64,000 nt of DNA, taken from assembly GCA_036435485.1 (NCBI GenBank), contig CM071599.1:208667178-208731177 (forward strand). Reading direction: 5' to 3'. Position 1 is the stretch's first letter. Every line of letters starts with the position of its first letter. The stretch is from Saposhnikovia divaricata (lineage: Eukaryota; Streptophyta; Magnoliopsida; Apiales; Apiaceae). Below the pieces are notes generated by a model that saw nothing but the letters and a program-made list of their open reading frames with translations, did no database searches and was not told the origin of the DNA. The position numbers were made by a program, and so were the translations under genes. Below, piece after piece: positions 25,501-35,553 of the stretch.

Positions 25501-26447
25501 CTCTACAAACATAACGGAAATAACCTATAAATATGATGGGGATACGGGAATTCGATAAATTTAATATAAATATACGATAATTTTGTATTTGCTAATAGAC
25601 ATCCATGCTTAATTTTGTGAAAGTAGTTCGTTGACATAGATTTTCACTACAATTTGTAAAAATAAAATTTAAAATTAGAATTGTGGAATACACGTGTCCA
25701 AGCATCTGAAACATGGACTCGGCGGGTGACCCAAGTGTCCTGCTTCCTAGAAAATACCTAAAAAAATTCCAATTAATGTCTAGATTTTGTTTCAAAATTA
25801 AATCATAAAAGCCAGTCCACGTAATCACGATATACAAAATGCGTAAACAAAAGTTATACTTGGTTCCGTGTCATTAAATTCATCTACTATTATAAATTTG
25901 TATTCTTTAATCATTAGAATCTGTTACTACACCTTCTCAATTAATTATCGAATAATCCATCGAAAATTTTACATACATGAAAGAAATAAGTACTACGAAA
26001 TTAAAAAACACAGAAATCAAGATTAAAAAGAAGTTAGTACAAAAAAATCCAATTAACGTCTACATTTTCCTTTCGTAATTAATTTCACAAAAACCGGTCC
26101 GCGTAATTACCATACACAAATTGCATAAACAGAATCTTAAACTTGGGTCTGTGTCATTAAATCCATCTACTATTATAAACTTGTACTCTTTTATCATCCG
26201 ACTCTATTACTACACCTTTCTAACTAATTCTCCACTAGTCCATCAAAAACTCTAGCAACAAAACGCAACAAGTAATTCCGAAAAAAAACAGAAAATCGTA
26301 ATATATACAAAAATCATAGAAAATAAACTAAAAATTGTCTACACATTTCTAGCATCAAAACTATAGACTAGTGTACATAAAAATAGAGAGAACAACATAT
26401 ATAGAAGGAGAGACTGAGGGAGGGAGAGAGAGAGAGAGGGGGGGGAG

Positions 26448-26519
<72 letters not shown>

Positions 26520-26631
26520 ATCTGTCGGCAGTAATTTTAGTAAAAATGGAACGAAATTCAGATTCCTTGAGAGGGCCTTTGGATAAAAGCGATTGAATGA
26601 GCGTGTGGTGTCTCCAGCTTAACGACGACAT
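22501..26631 (-). CDS. NSE1: SMC5/6 complex subunit NSE1, RING-type
   Basis: Six exons (26631-26517, 25232-25039, 24392-24312, 23578-23339, 22932-22855, 22764-22501) join in frame to give 323 residues, close to Arabidopsis NSE1. The N-terminus (WRHHTLIQSLLSKGPLKE), the winged-helix region (ELRAFRNQYDGTVYYGVVNN) and GLGVRSFLDLRSWF are as in plant NSE1. The variant RING has eight ligands: C201, C204, C214, C219, H224, C227, C241, C244. The basic Ser/Arg-rich tail is typical. NSE1 pairs with NSE3 in the SMC5/6 complex, which acts in DNA repair and chromosome stability in the nucleus. The start MSSLSW was chosen over an upstream in-frame ATG (26646) by homology. Intron 1 begins with (CT)n directly at the donor, and the acceptor before exon 4 is duplicated. 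No break is seen. Confidence 0.93.
23574..23790. repeat. Tandem duplication of 109 bp spanning a splice acceptor of NSE1
   Basis: Units 23574-23682 and 23683-23790 are nearly identical. The unit includes the acceptor of exon 4 and the first exon bases (TATTTAG|GTTCC on the sense strand), so a second copy of that acceptor lies 109 bases upstream in the intron. Confidence 0.88.
25319..26300. repeat. Three degenerate tandem copies in NSE1 intron 1
   Basis: Blocks starting near 25325, 25805 and 26090 share the same order of words: CCGGTC or CCAGTCC, TAATTACC, GTAAACA, TCATCTACTATTATAAA, TTGTACTCTTT, TATTACTACACCTT, CCATCAAAA. The copies are diverged and of unequal length. Confidence 0.7.
26413..26515. 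repeat. (GA)n microsatellite directly at the NSE1 intron 1 donor
   Basis: On the sense strand the donor reads ATCAG|GTCTCTCTCT, so the repeat includes the invariant GT region itself (26516-26515). The far end has a short G-rich interruption near 26440. Confidence 0.9.
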
Positions 26632-27147
26632 CACATATATACACACAAACTAAAGCTTCGTTTCTTTGTTTCTTCTTAAAAGTAAAACCCTAGATTTATT
26701 ATATGTATGTATGATTTGGGGGAAACTCAGCAGCAGATTGGCGGGAAATGGTAAATAGAGTACAATTGACTCGATCTGCTCCCTGCCCAAACAGATACGC
26801 TTTCATTTGTAGAATATCCCAAAACTAATGAACCTACTATATTTATTATTTTATTTTTGAATACTACTTTTCACTATTACATCCACTAATTTTGTTCTTT
26901 TTTTATTAAATAAATATTATAAACACTATTACACTCATTACTTTACTCCACTATCTCAAATCTATTATTAAGTATATATTATTACATCCACTATTTTACT
27001 CCACTATCTCAAATCTATTATTAAATATTGATAAGTCTCACCACTTTACCCACTTTTCATCTAACTTTACTCATATTTATATATTCTCTTAATCTCGTTG
27101 AAAGTCAAACCAGCTCAGTCTTTTTGGGAGGGAGGTAGTATTTATTT
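26632..27147 (-). other. NSE1 upstream region and AT-rich repeats
   Basis: The first 150-200 bases should hold the 5' UTR and promoter of NSE1. Further on, a motif of about 45 bases (ACTTTACTCCACTATCTCAA...) occurs twice, near 26939 and 26995. GGGAGGGAGG near 27126 recalls a Stowaway end, but no partner was found. Confidence 0.45.
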
Positions 27148-28566
27148 CTTGAAAATTTACCAAAAATAATAGGTTTCAAGTTTCTTTTTACAAAACTACC
27201 ATCTTCTTTAATTCATTGCATATTTACTATCTAAAGTTTCTTAATTGCAAAAATACTATCTTTCCTTTTCCAACCGTTTTTTCTTTTTTTTTAAAAAAAA
27301 TAATTCGGATGAACATTAACCTGTCGATGAACATTTCATCAATTTTTTTTTTAAAGGTGGGGTGATATTTTGGTGGATTTGGGTTGCAACTCAATGCAAC
27401 CAAATTCAACATTTTATTTGCCACGCGGCAGGTACTGTTCATCATTTTTTTTTAAGGTGGGGTGATATTTTGGTGGATTTGGGTTGCAACTCAATGCAAC
27501 CACATTCAACCACATTCAACTTTTTATTTGTTTTAAAAGGTGGGGTGATTTTGGTGGATTTGGATTGCAACTCAATGCAACCAAATTCAACTTTTTATTT
27601 GCCACGTGGCAGGTACTGTTCATCATTTTTTTTTAAGTTGGGGTGATATTTTGGTGGATTTGGGTTGCAACTCAATGCAACCACATTAAACTTTTTATTT
27701 TTTTAAAAAGGTGGGGTGATTTTGGTGGATTTGGGTTGCAAGGCCCCGCCAGGGTCAATATTCAACTGAATTCAACCACATTCAACTTTTTATTTTTTTA
27801 AAAAGGTGGGGTGATTTTGGTGGATTTGGATTGCAAGGCCCCGCCAGGGGCAATATTCAACTGAATTCAACCACATTCAACTTTTTATTTTTTTTAAAAT
27901 GGTGGGTGATTTTGGTGGATTTGGGTTGAAAGGCCCTGTTAGGGGCAATATTTAATTGAATGCAACTGAAATCAGAAATTTAGTTGCATGTGGTTGCATT
28001 CAGTTGCTGATTTCAATTTCCATTTTTCAGTTGTCATTTTTGACATCATTTTTGAACTCTATATATCTATATATAGAGTTCAAAAATGTGGTCGAAAATG
28101 ATAAATGACAAATGGAACTTGAAATCAGAAATTTAGTTGCATGTGGTTGCATTTAGTTGCAATTAGTTCCATGTGGTTGCATTCAGTTGAATATGCCCAT
28201 GCCGGGCCCTGCAAACCAAATCCACAAAAATCTTCCCACCTTAAAAAAAAAGTTGGATGTAGTTGTATTCAGTTGAATATGCCCCTGCGGGGCCTTGCAA
28301 CCCAAATCCACCAAAATAGCACCCCCACCTTAAAAAAAACAGTTGAATGTGGTTAGATTCAGTTGAATATGCCCCTGCGGGGCCTTGCAACCCAAATCCA
28401 CCAAAATAGCACCCCACCTTAAAAAAAACAGTGTTGTAGTCGGCAGAAACGTGAAAGGGAAAGGGGGAGGGTTAGGGTTAGTATTTTTTCAATTTAGAAA
28501 CTTAGTTAGTAAAATTGCAAATAGATATTCTTAACAAAAGTAAATGTGCAAAAATTTACTTTTTCC
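27148..28566. mobile_element. Foldback-like transposon built of inverted tandem repeats
   Basis: The left arm has about seven tandem units of 65-100 bases starting AAGGTGGGGTGAT and running through TTGGTGGATTTGGGTTGCAA (near 27353, 27454, 27536, 27634, 27705, 27801, 27896). The right arm has at least three units in reverse orientation (ending CACCCCACCTT near 28240, 28330, 28412). The outermost 150 bases also match as inverted repeats. A near-perfect palindrome at 28049-28087 (TTTTTGAACTCTATATA and its complement) marks the centre. TATTTATTT at 27139-27147 and 28567-28575 may be a 9-bp target duplication, as in MULEs, but the sequence is low complexity. No transposase. Confidence 0.7.
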
Positions 28567-28780
28567 TATTTATTTATGAAAAAAGCCCTTATTTCTTTCT
28601 GTTTTTCTTTTAATATTTTATTAGATGGAAGCCCAAATATTTTATTTTTCATAAAAATTGATTTTATTATTATAATAAATTAATAATTACAGATTTTAAC
28701 AAAAATTATACTTAATATCGAATTTAATGTAGAATTTCATTTAAATTTATAATTCAAATATTGCATGGAATTCATTATAG

Positions 28781-28831
<51 letters not shown>

Positions 28832-28998
28832 AATAAATATAGTCATGTTACATTTTATCCTAATTTTTTGTTAAATTCTATTTTATTCATAAAACATCAT
28901 TATTGATGTAAAAATTAAAATTTAAATGCGATTTTATGTAAAATTCTATGATGTTCTTTATTATTTTTTATATAAATTTATTTTTTGTGAAGTACTAG

Positions 28999-29037
<39 letters not shown>

Positions 29038-29214
29038 AAATAATTTTGTAATTAAAAGATATAATAATCGATAAAATTTCAAATTTTTCTAAATTTTTAT
29101 AGTTATTTTGTAATATTGTGTATCAAATTAATGAACCAAATATTTTATATTTTTATTTGATTTCAAAAAAATTGAATAAATATTCATACAATAATAATCA
29201 TCGAATACTCTAAA
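28567..29214. other. AT-rich spacer with two (TA)n tracts
   Basis: Very AT-rich sequence with TA tracts at about 28785-28828 and 29001-29035. No gene or named element. Confidence 0.5.
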
Positions 29215-29599
29215 GGGTTTTTTTTTTAAAAATACCCCAACATATAAAACTTTTTGCAAAAATACTGTTATTTTAAAGTTATATTTACAAAAATACCATC
29301 TTTTGAAAAAAATTGCAAAAATACGGAATGCAACTACATTCAACCAGATGCAACTATTTTGACTATTTAGTAAAAATACGATTCAACTACTTGCAACCAT
29401 ATCTGCACCTTTTTTCAACCATATACAACTTTGCAAAAAAGGTTGCAAACAAGGTTGCTATTCAACCCAACATACACAAGCAACCAAAATCAACCCTGGC
29501 GGGGCCAGAAACAACTAAAATCAACTAAATATATTTCTTAGATCATGTCACGGATTCCAATAGTTTCCTTATCGAATCAAATACATATATGTCGAGGAT

Positions 29600-30549
29600 T
29601 GATTCCGGCAGTGTTCTTCATATTGCTGAAATGCTCGTTATAATCCCTTGTGAATTCCATGTTGATTCCGTGGTCAGGGGCGGAATTAGGGGGGCTAGCC
29701 CGGGTCGAACCGAAAAAATTAAGTAAATTTTTTTTTTAGCCTGGGGTTAATTTTGAAAATGACTATATATATTTTTTAATAGCCTAGGTTAAATTTTGAA
29801 ATTTAGAATTCCAAGCCTTGGTCATGCCAATAACTTCACACAATCTCATCCAAATTCATAGAATAAGAGATTCACCACTTTATAAAGGTAGTTCTTTAAT
29901 TATTTTTTCTTATTCTTTTTGATATAAGTCAATATGAAGCAATGATTTCGAACTATAAAAAAAAAATTGCGCTTCGCGCGGGATCCGAAGTACAAAAAAT
30001 TTTTTCGCACTTTGCGCGAGAGTCGACACATTTTTCAGCCCCCTGAAAATCAATCCTGGTTCCGCCAGTGTCCGTGGTTATGGTAACATCGACGTTACTC
30101 CATCGAATTGAAACCCATCAAATCTTCCACTCCCTTTCTTAGTAATACTTACATTTATCTGTGCGTATATTTCATAATGCAAAAATATAATTCAATTACT
30201 ATGAAATCATGTACTTGTATTGAATAATTTAATTATTAATCTGGTGAACGGATCAATTTATGTGTTTGTTGATATGTGTAGACTAACTAATTCGAGACTC
30301 GTAACTAACTTTGATAGATATATTTATCTTATTTGTTACAACAAAAAATTATAGATAAGTTAGATGGATGACATTTGTATAGGAAGATAAGCTTATCTTT
30401 ATTTCGAGTATTGTAATCACGTATTGTAATATATACTTTAATTACTGTGAATGTGTTGTTTTTGTACTCCTCCAGCCACCACCTCAAATCGAAAAGTTTG
30501 TGACGTTATATCCAAAGGAACCATAGTATGAATGCTCCATCACAGCCAT
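29600..30549 (-). pseudogene. Captured starch branching enzyme gene fragments
   Basis: On the minus strand 30549-30490 reads MAVMEHSYYGSFGYNVTNF, the block VMEHSYYASFGYHVTNFFA of plant starch branching enzymes. Further on, 30124-30083 reads FDGFQFDGVTSML, the catalytic region around the FDGVTSM motif. After the nested MITE, 29666-29600 continues with HNHGINMEFTRDYNEHF, matching the family's HHGINMGFTGDYNEYF. The order is that of the real enzyme. A two-base loss before HNHGIN, stop codons and the MITE make it non-coding. The intact enzyme makes alpha-1,6 branches in starch in plastids. An AG before TTGATGGCT (near 30553) suggests that intron sequence was captured too, so copying was from genomic DNA. 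Confidence 0.75.
29675..30070. mobile_element. hAT-type MITE with 8-bp target duplication
   Basis: The 396-bp element begins CAGGGGCGGAATTAGG and ends in the inverted form (CACTGGCGGAACCAGG when reverse complemented). Both sides carry TCCGTGGT (29667-29674 and 30071-30078), an exact 8-bp duplication. It split the captured branching enzyme fragment, so it arrived after the capture. Confidence 0.88.
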
Positions 30550-30943
30550 CAACTGGATTGCACGTCACCAGAGAAGGTGGGAGGTCACCGGAGAAGGTGG
30601 GTGGTCGCCGGAGGTCGGGGGTCAAGGTTAGTCGGGGATTGATACGGTAGAGGTGGAATTGGGGAAGGAAGGGATAAGGGGAGTATAGCATTTTCGCAAT
30701 TAAAATATTATATTTGTAATAAATTTGAAAAAATGGTATATTTGCAAAACAAACTAAAAAACATAATATTTTTGGTAAATACCCTACTTTAAATTCCCAA
30801 ATATTAATTTAATTTCCCAAATGACGTGAAATTAGCTCTACCAATTGAATATATGAGTACAATATAAATAATTATTTTAATAAAATTGTACAAACATAAA
30901 ATGAGCATATATAAACTCGTGTGATTTTAACATAGTTAGAGAC

Positions 30944-31840
30944 TGTTCACACAAAATCACGCAAGCGTACGTGGTCACAAGTAATATAGATATAAGTCAA
31001 GTTCGTTCCCACAGAGATCTGGTTTATGTTTTAATTCAGTTAATGCACATATGCAACAATGTATGGTTTTTATTCACTGCTAAGACAATTAACAAATTTG
31101 GGTTTTGATTAACTAAAATTAACTAAAAAACAAATTAACAAACTAAAAATTAATTAACTAATGAGAATTTAAATCGAATTACTTATGCTAGAGAAAACAT
31201 GGGATCCTAACTTCATTAATTACTTCGCTTAGATCTGACGCATTTAATTAGTATATGCAATGGTTATGATATTTGATCGGACAACACGGAACAAGTATAC
31301 GCTACTTCTCAGTATACGTATACCAAACTACCCATACATCCACAAAAGAGATAGAAGATGAATAGACACCAATTATGCTTATACCCTATATCTCTATATG
31401 ATTTGAAAACATACCGGATGAAGAACAAGTTATCCATAAAGATCACACAGGGCAGTATAAAGTAGTTCAAATTAGGGATGGCAACGGGTCGGATCGGATC
31501 GGGTTTGCCAAATCCAAATCCAAAGTTTTCGGATCGGATCGGGTCTGGATCCGGGTTTGAAAATCAAAATCCAAATCCAAATCTTCGGGTTTTATCGGGT
31601 TTCGGATCGGATTCGGGTTTAAATCGGGTTTTTAATTAAAAGTTAAAATAATCACATTAAGCAAAATATAAAAGTAAAAATATATTTAAAATATAAAAAT
31701 ATTTTAGTTGTATAAAAATATAGGATATTATAAAAAAAATAAAAACTATACAAAAATAAAGAATATATATTTATGTAATTATATTAGAATTTTAATAAAA
31801 AAATAAGATTGTGATTTGAATAAATATATCAAAATTGTGG

Positions 31841-31924
<84 letters not shown>

Positions 31925-33250
31925 CACCCACATATATATTTGAGATATCTTTATATATATATATATATATGTTATTATATGTATATATATTATAATAACA
32001 TATACACAAGACTTACATACCGAAAAATTAAATAAAAATAATATCACATTATTTAAGATATCTAAAATATATATGTGGGTGATCATTTTGTTTATTTGTT
32101 TGATATGAATCTCAAATATATAAAATGATATAATAAATATTAAATGTATATCGGGTTTCGGTTCGGATCGGGTTTCGGATCGGGTTACCTAAGATCCAGA
32201 TCCAGATCCAAACTCTTTCGGGTCCAAAAATAAGATCCAAATCCAAATCCAAAAAATCGGGTTCAGGTAGACCCAAACGGATCGGTTCGGATCGGGTATC
32301 CGTCGGGTCGGGTTTTTCTGCCATCCCTAGTTCAAATTACACCACGAATCATGTTGATAACAATCATGAACCTATGATAGCATGGCAAGTTCTAAATCTC
32401 AAGATTCACTCTCGCTTCACAAGAGATTAAGAGATTAGATGTTAGCTACGCATCTAACAATTAAGCATACCCATACGAGGATATCAATATACATCACACA
32501 CAGATCTTTAAAGCATCAAGATACTAAAGCTCCATAAATAAATCCGTTAGAATCCCATGACAACGATTAGTTCATAATCGAACGGCTCGTCATCATGGGA
32601 TCTGATGAAACCATGGTAAATAACAAAGTCTGAATGTAAAAAATAATACTAGAGTATGAGTTTAGAAAACAAATCCGAAAACGGGAATCCAATGTACGCC
32701 TAGGAAAAGAATACAAAAGATGAAGTAGATATAGATCCCGTTGCTTTTCACGAGCATGTGTGAATCCTTCTCTGCTTTTCTCCCTTGTGTTTCGGATAAA
32801 AACTGGTTTTCTTAATGCCTAGACGTGTTTATATAGCCCACGGAATACTTTTCCAACAAGAAATTCCATAAAAAACCAAGTTTAAGTCAAAACAGGATTC
32901 TGCCAGCCGAGCTCACGCGACGTAGCGCACCGTACCGCGCTCCAGGACTGTTCCCCCGCGCCGTAGCGCACTCTGTACGCGCCGCAGCGTACCAGTGAAT
33001 CTGCTGGATGCTGATTTTTGCTTTATTTCTTCTATTTAACTCCATTCTCTCACGTTTCTCTTCCGTGAATAGACATTCTTCAAACCCTTAATTCAAAATC
33101 TCCTTAGTAACGTGGGTAAAGACTCCATTCTTTATTCCAAGCTCAACATCCATTCTAAGATCAATACGAATCACCAATTCTAGCCAACGTCTACAATCCT
33201 GCACAACTAGATGAAACACATTAAAAATACGACATACTTGAGGCCAAGTC
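30944..33250. mobile_element. Truncated, diverged solo LTR of the Athila-type family
   Basis: It starts TGTTCACACAAAATCACGCA, matching the LTR start of element C (TGTTTGCACTAAAACACGCA), and stays collinear with that LTR through GCACAACTA...ACTTGAGGCCAAGTCA near 33240. The last 45 or so bases of the LTR are missing. After removal of the inserted hAT element the length is about 1.44 kb, against 1.465 kb for C. No internal region or target duplication is seen. Confidence 0.75.
31473..32329. mobile_element. Non-autonomous hAT element, 857 bp
   Basis: It begins TAGGGATGGCA and ends TGCCATCCCTA, flanked by an exact 8-bp duplication GTTCAAAT (31465-31472 and 32330-32337). Both subterminal regions are packed with GGATCGGATCGGGT-type words in opposite orientation. 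Inside lie a (TA)n tract (31843-31921) and an inverted pair (GATCACCCACATATATAT at 31922 and its complement near 32070). It is nested in the solo LTR at 30944-33250. Confidence 0.92.
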
Positions 33251-33254
33251 AGGC

Positions 33255-33790
33255 ACTCTTTTCTAGAGATAAATTTTAAAGGGCTCTTATTCGAAGAGTT
33301 TATTATTTTGGAAGGCCCTCCTTTACAGGGATAATATTTTGGAAGGCTCTTAATTAAAGAGTTTATTATTTTGGAAGGCCCTCATTTGCATCGGTAATAT
33401 TTTGGAAGACTCTTAATTGAAGATTTTATTATTTTAGAAGACCCTTTTTTGTGGGTAATATTTTGGAAGGTCCTCCTTTGTGGGGGTAATTATTTTGGAA
33501 GGTGGAAGGCTCTTATTCGAAGAGTTTATTATTTTAGAAGGTCCTCCTTTGTGAGGATAATATTTTGGAAGGCTCTTATTCGAAGAGTTTATTATTTTGG
33601 AAGGTCCTCCTTTGTGAGGGTAATATTTTGGAAGGCTCTTATTCGAAAGAGTTGATTATTTTGGAAGACCCTTTGTGATGAGGATATTTTTTATATTTTT
33701 TGAAGACCATTTGGGTGTTGTTGATATTTTCTAGAAGAACCTTCAGGTGTTGCTGATATTTTTTGGAAGAATCTTGGGATATTGATATGG
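33255..33790. repeat. Minisatellite, unit of about 69 bp
   Basis: Six or seven imperfect tandem units of the form GGCTCTTATTCGAAGAGTTT, ATTATTTTGGAAGG, CCTCCTTTGTGAGGGTAATA, TTTTGGAA. The units decay toward the right end, near 33700-33790. Confidence 0.8.
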
Positions 33791-34084
33791 CTTTGGGAAG
33801 ATGACCTCCTCTTAGGAGGGTCTCCCTTATTTTTTATGTTAGACGACCTCCTCTAAGAAGAAACATTTGTTATTTGACAAAAACAATAGCAAGGATCCCA
33901 TTGCACGATAACTACTACAAAGTGTAGATGCTTTAACATATACAAGGGAGAGCAGACATACTATACAAAATTACACATATACAGACACTATACACATACA
34001 AGAAACATACACATACACATACATATACACATACAAGAAACATACACATATATACATGAAATATAGCGGAAAACAAATACTTAC
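33791..34084 (-). other. Intron-like sequence after the orphan exon
   Basis: Contains CA/TA-rich repeats (ACACATACA words) from 33950 to 34060. If the exon at 34085-34321 belongs to a gene, this is the start of its first intron. No second exon is visible to the left. Confidence 0.35.
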
Positions 34085-34321
34085 ACCAGGAGATTTAATC
34101 TTCGGTCCATCAGAAAGATGACGGGTGTGAAGACTGAGCGAACCATCCGCCGGATCAATATCTGTCCGTATGATAGCAGCCCTAACACTATGAATAATAG
34201 TGTAAGTTCCATTGTCAATAAGGTCTTCCATAATCCCACTCCCCCTTTGAGAGGGAAGATAAGACACAACTGTATCAAACGCATTCACCTTTGGTCTCTG
34301 AAGCGCATAATCTAGGCCCAT
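34085..34321 (-). CDS. Orphan first exon of an unrecognised gene
   Basis: A 79-codon open stretch starts MGLDYALQRPKVNAFDTVVS and ends at a perfect GTAAGT donor (34084-34079). It has ordinary coding texture: mixed residues, no repeats, and a purine-rich leader before the ATG. I do not recognise the protein. No further exon can be seen downstream, where repeats and an LTR follow, so the gene is either broken by insertions or has a very long intron. A captured fragment inside a transposon is also possible. Confidence 0.4.
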
Positions 34322-34915
34322 TGTATCTTCTTTTCTTCTGAATCGCTGAGCGGTGAGCGGCGCTTATGCTTTTGGTCGTAGGGTATTGACCAAAACCTTT
34401 CATATTCTATCCGCTGTTCCCCCGTTCCATGTTTTTATTTTTGTTCTGTTCCCCGTTCCGTTCCGTTGCATGATTAAGCTTGTAATAATCATCGTCTTCC
34501 ATACTATTGTGTTAAATATTAGAAGCTTACATATATTACTTTTTTCAATAAGATATAATTTTTAATTTCTTTGAAACTATATGAAAAAATACTACTATAT
34601 TTTATAATTGTTTTGTTAATGAATGTATTTATTAAATTTGTATACCTATTTTAAATTGTATTTAATAGAATATTTAAGACTTACATTATTTTTTTCCTAT
34701 TTTTTAGTGTAATGTACGGGATAATTTATACTTTACTCCAATATTTTTTTTCTAGTTTTATTTAAATTGAATTTTTTGATATTTTTTTTTTAAAAATTCA
34801 ATCCATTTTTGTTTCATTTTTTTAAAATTTATAATACCTAAGAAAACATATATTTTCTTTTAAATATATAGATACTATTTTAATTTATGTTATAGTTTTA
34901 TAACTAGCTTATAAC
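34322..34915. other. AT-rich region upstream of the orphan exon
   Basis: The first 100 bases are less AT-rich, with GTTCCCCGTTCC and CCGTTCCGTTGC words, and could be leader or promoter of the orphan exon. The rest is AT-rich and probably belongs to the Helitron-like element ending at 34942. Confidence 0.35.
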
Positions 34916-34942
34916 CCGTGCAACGCACGGCTCTTTTTCTAA
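34916..34942 (+). mobile_element. Helitron-like 3' terminus
   Basis: A hairpin CCGTGC-AAC-GCACGG (34916-34930) is followed after eight bases by CTAA and then T (34939-34943), the hairpin plus CTRR|T layout of Helitron 3' ends. CCCGTGCAACGCACGG is a common plant Helitron terminus. I could not fix the 5' end, so only the terminus is annotated. Confidence 0.5.
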
Positions 34943-35054
34943 TATTTATTATATTATTTTTTATTATTTATTTGTTATTAATTTTTACATATCAAATTGT
35001 TGTTATGAAATCTTGATTTATATAAAGGAAATTCCCCGGGGCGTGGAGTTTTGT

Positions 35055-35553
35055 AATCACTCAAAAGCTATTTATCTAATTTTCTAAATTATCTCAATTT
35101 TCAAAATATAATATATGCAATTAAGGAAATAAGTGTTGTTATTAAAGGCAAGTCTCACCTCTAAACTATATTATAGGTATGATATAAAAAAATATTCTTA
35201 CCTTTTTTTAAAACAAAATCTCCCAATTTTATTTGAATCATAAGAAAAGCTCACCAGCGTGCAAACCGAAATCAAAGTCAAGAGGATTTTAGTATTTAAA
35301 TTTTTATTATTGTATTCGTTTAGTATTTTTATAATATATACAATGGGTGTCGGCCTAATAAATAGTTAGACAAATTCGGTACAGAAAAATATATTAATAA
35401 TTTATCTTATTAGCATGTATATTTAATTTATACAATATTGTGTTCACCAATCTATACTGATATTTTAGATATATTTTTGTAGATTTTTCAAAAACTAGAA
35501 AGCTATTTATCTAATTTTCTAATATATCTCAAATTTCAAACTAAAATATGCAA
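35055..35553. repeat. Duplicated AT-rich motif left of the copia LTR
   Basis: A stretch with GCTATTTATCTAATTTTCTA, ATCTCAA, TTTCAAA and ATATGCAA occurs near 35067-35130 and again near 35501-35553, where it ends at the LTR boundary. The DNA between is AT-rich without a gene. Confidence 0.55.

Larger units (their letters stand above)
29215..30784. mobile_element. Pack-MULE-like element carrying starch branching enzyme fragments
   Basis: The left end GGGTTTTTTTTTTAAAAATA matches the reverse complement of the right end (GGGTATTTACCAAAAATA), and the TIRs continue for about 100 bases with TTTGCAAAAATACC-type words. Flanks TACTCTAAA (29206-29214) and TACTTTAAA (30785-30793) form a 9-bp target duplication with one mismatch, typical of Mutator-like elements. 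TIR wording and a CCCTGGCGGGGCC box near 29490 tie it to the element at 27148-28566. The interior holds captured gene pieces and a nested hAT MITE. No transposase is seen. Confidence 0.65.

Noticed and set aside
26926..27030. Repeat pair and GGGAGGGAGG as a second Stowaway element
   Set aside because: No matching CTCCCTCC end was found to the left, so an element cannot be delimited.
27362..28356. Open frames with repeated GCNSMQP-like peptides
   Set aside because: Direct products of the tandem units of the foldback element.
28468..28481. AGGGTTAGGGTTAG, telomere-like
   Set aside because: Only two units and of the GGGTTA type, while most plant telomeres are TTTAGGG. It lies inside the arm of the foldback element, so chance or element sequence is more likely.
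31829..32086. Ile-Tyr repeat open frames
   Set aside because: Translation of a (TA)n tract inside the hAT element.
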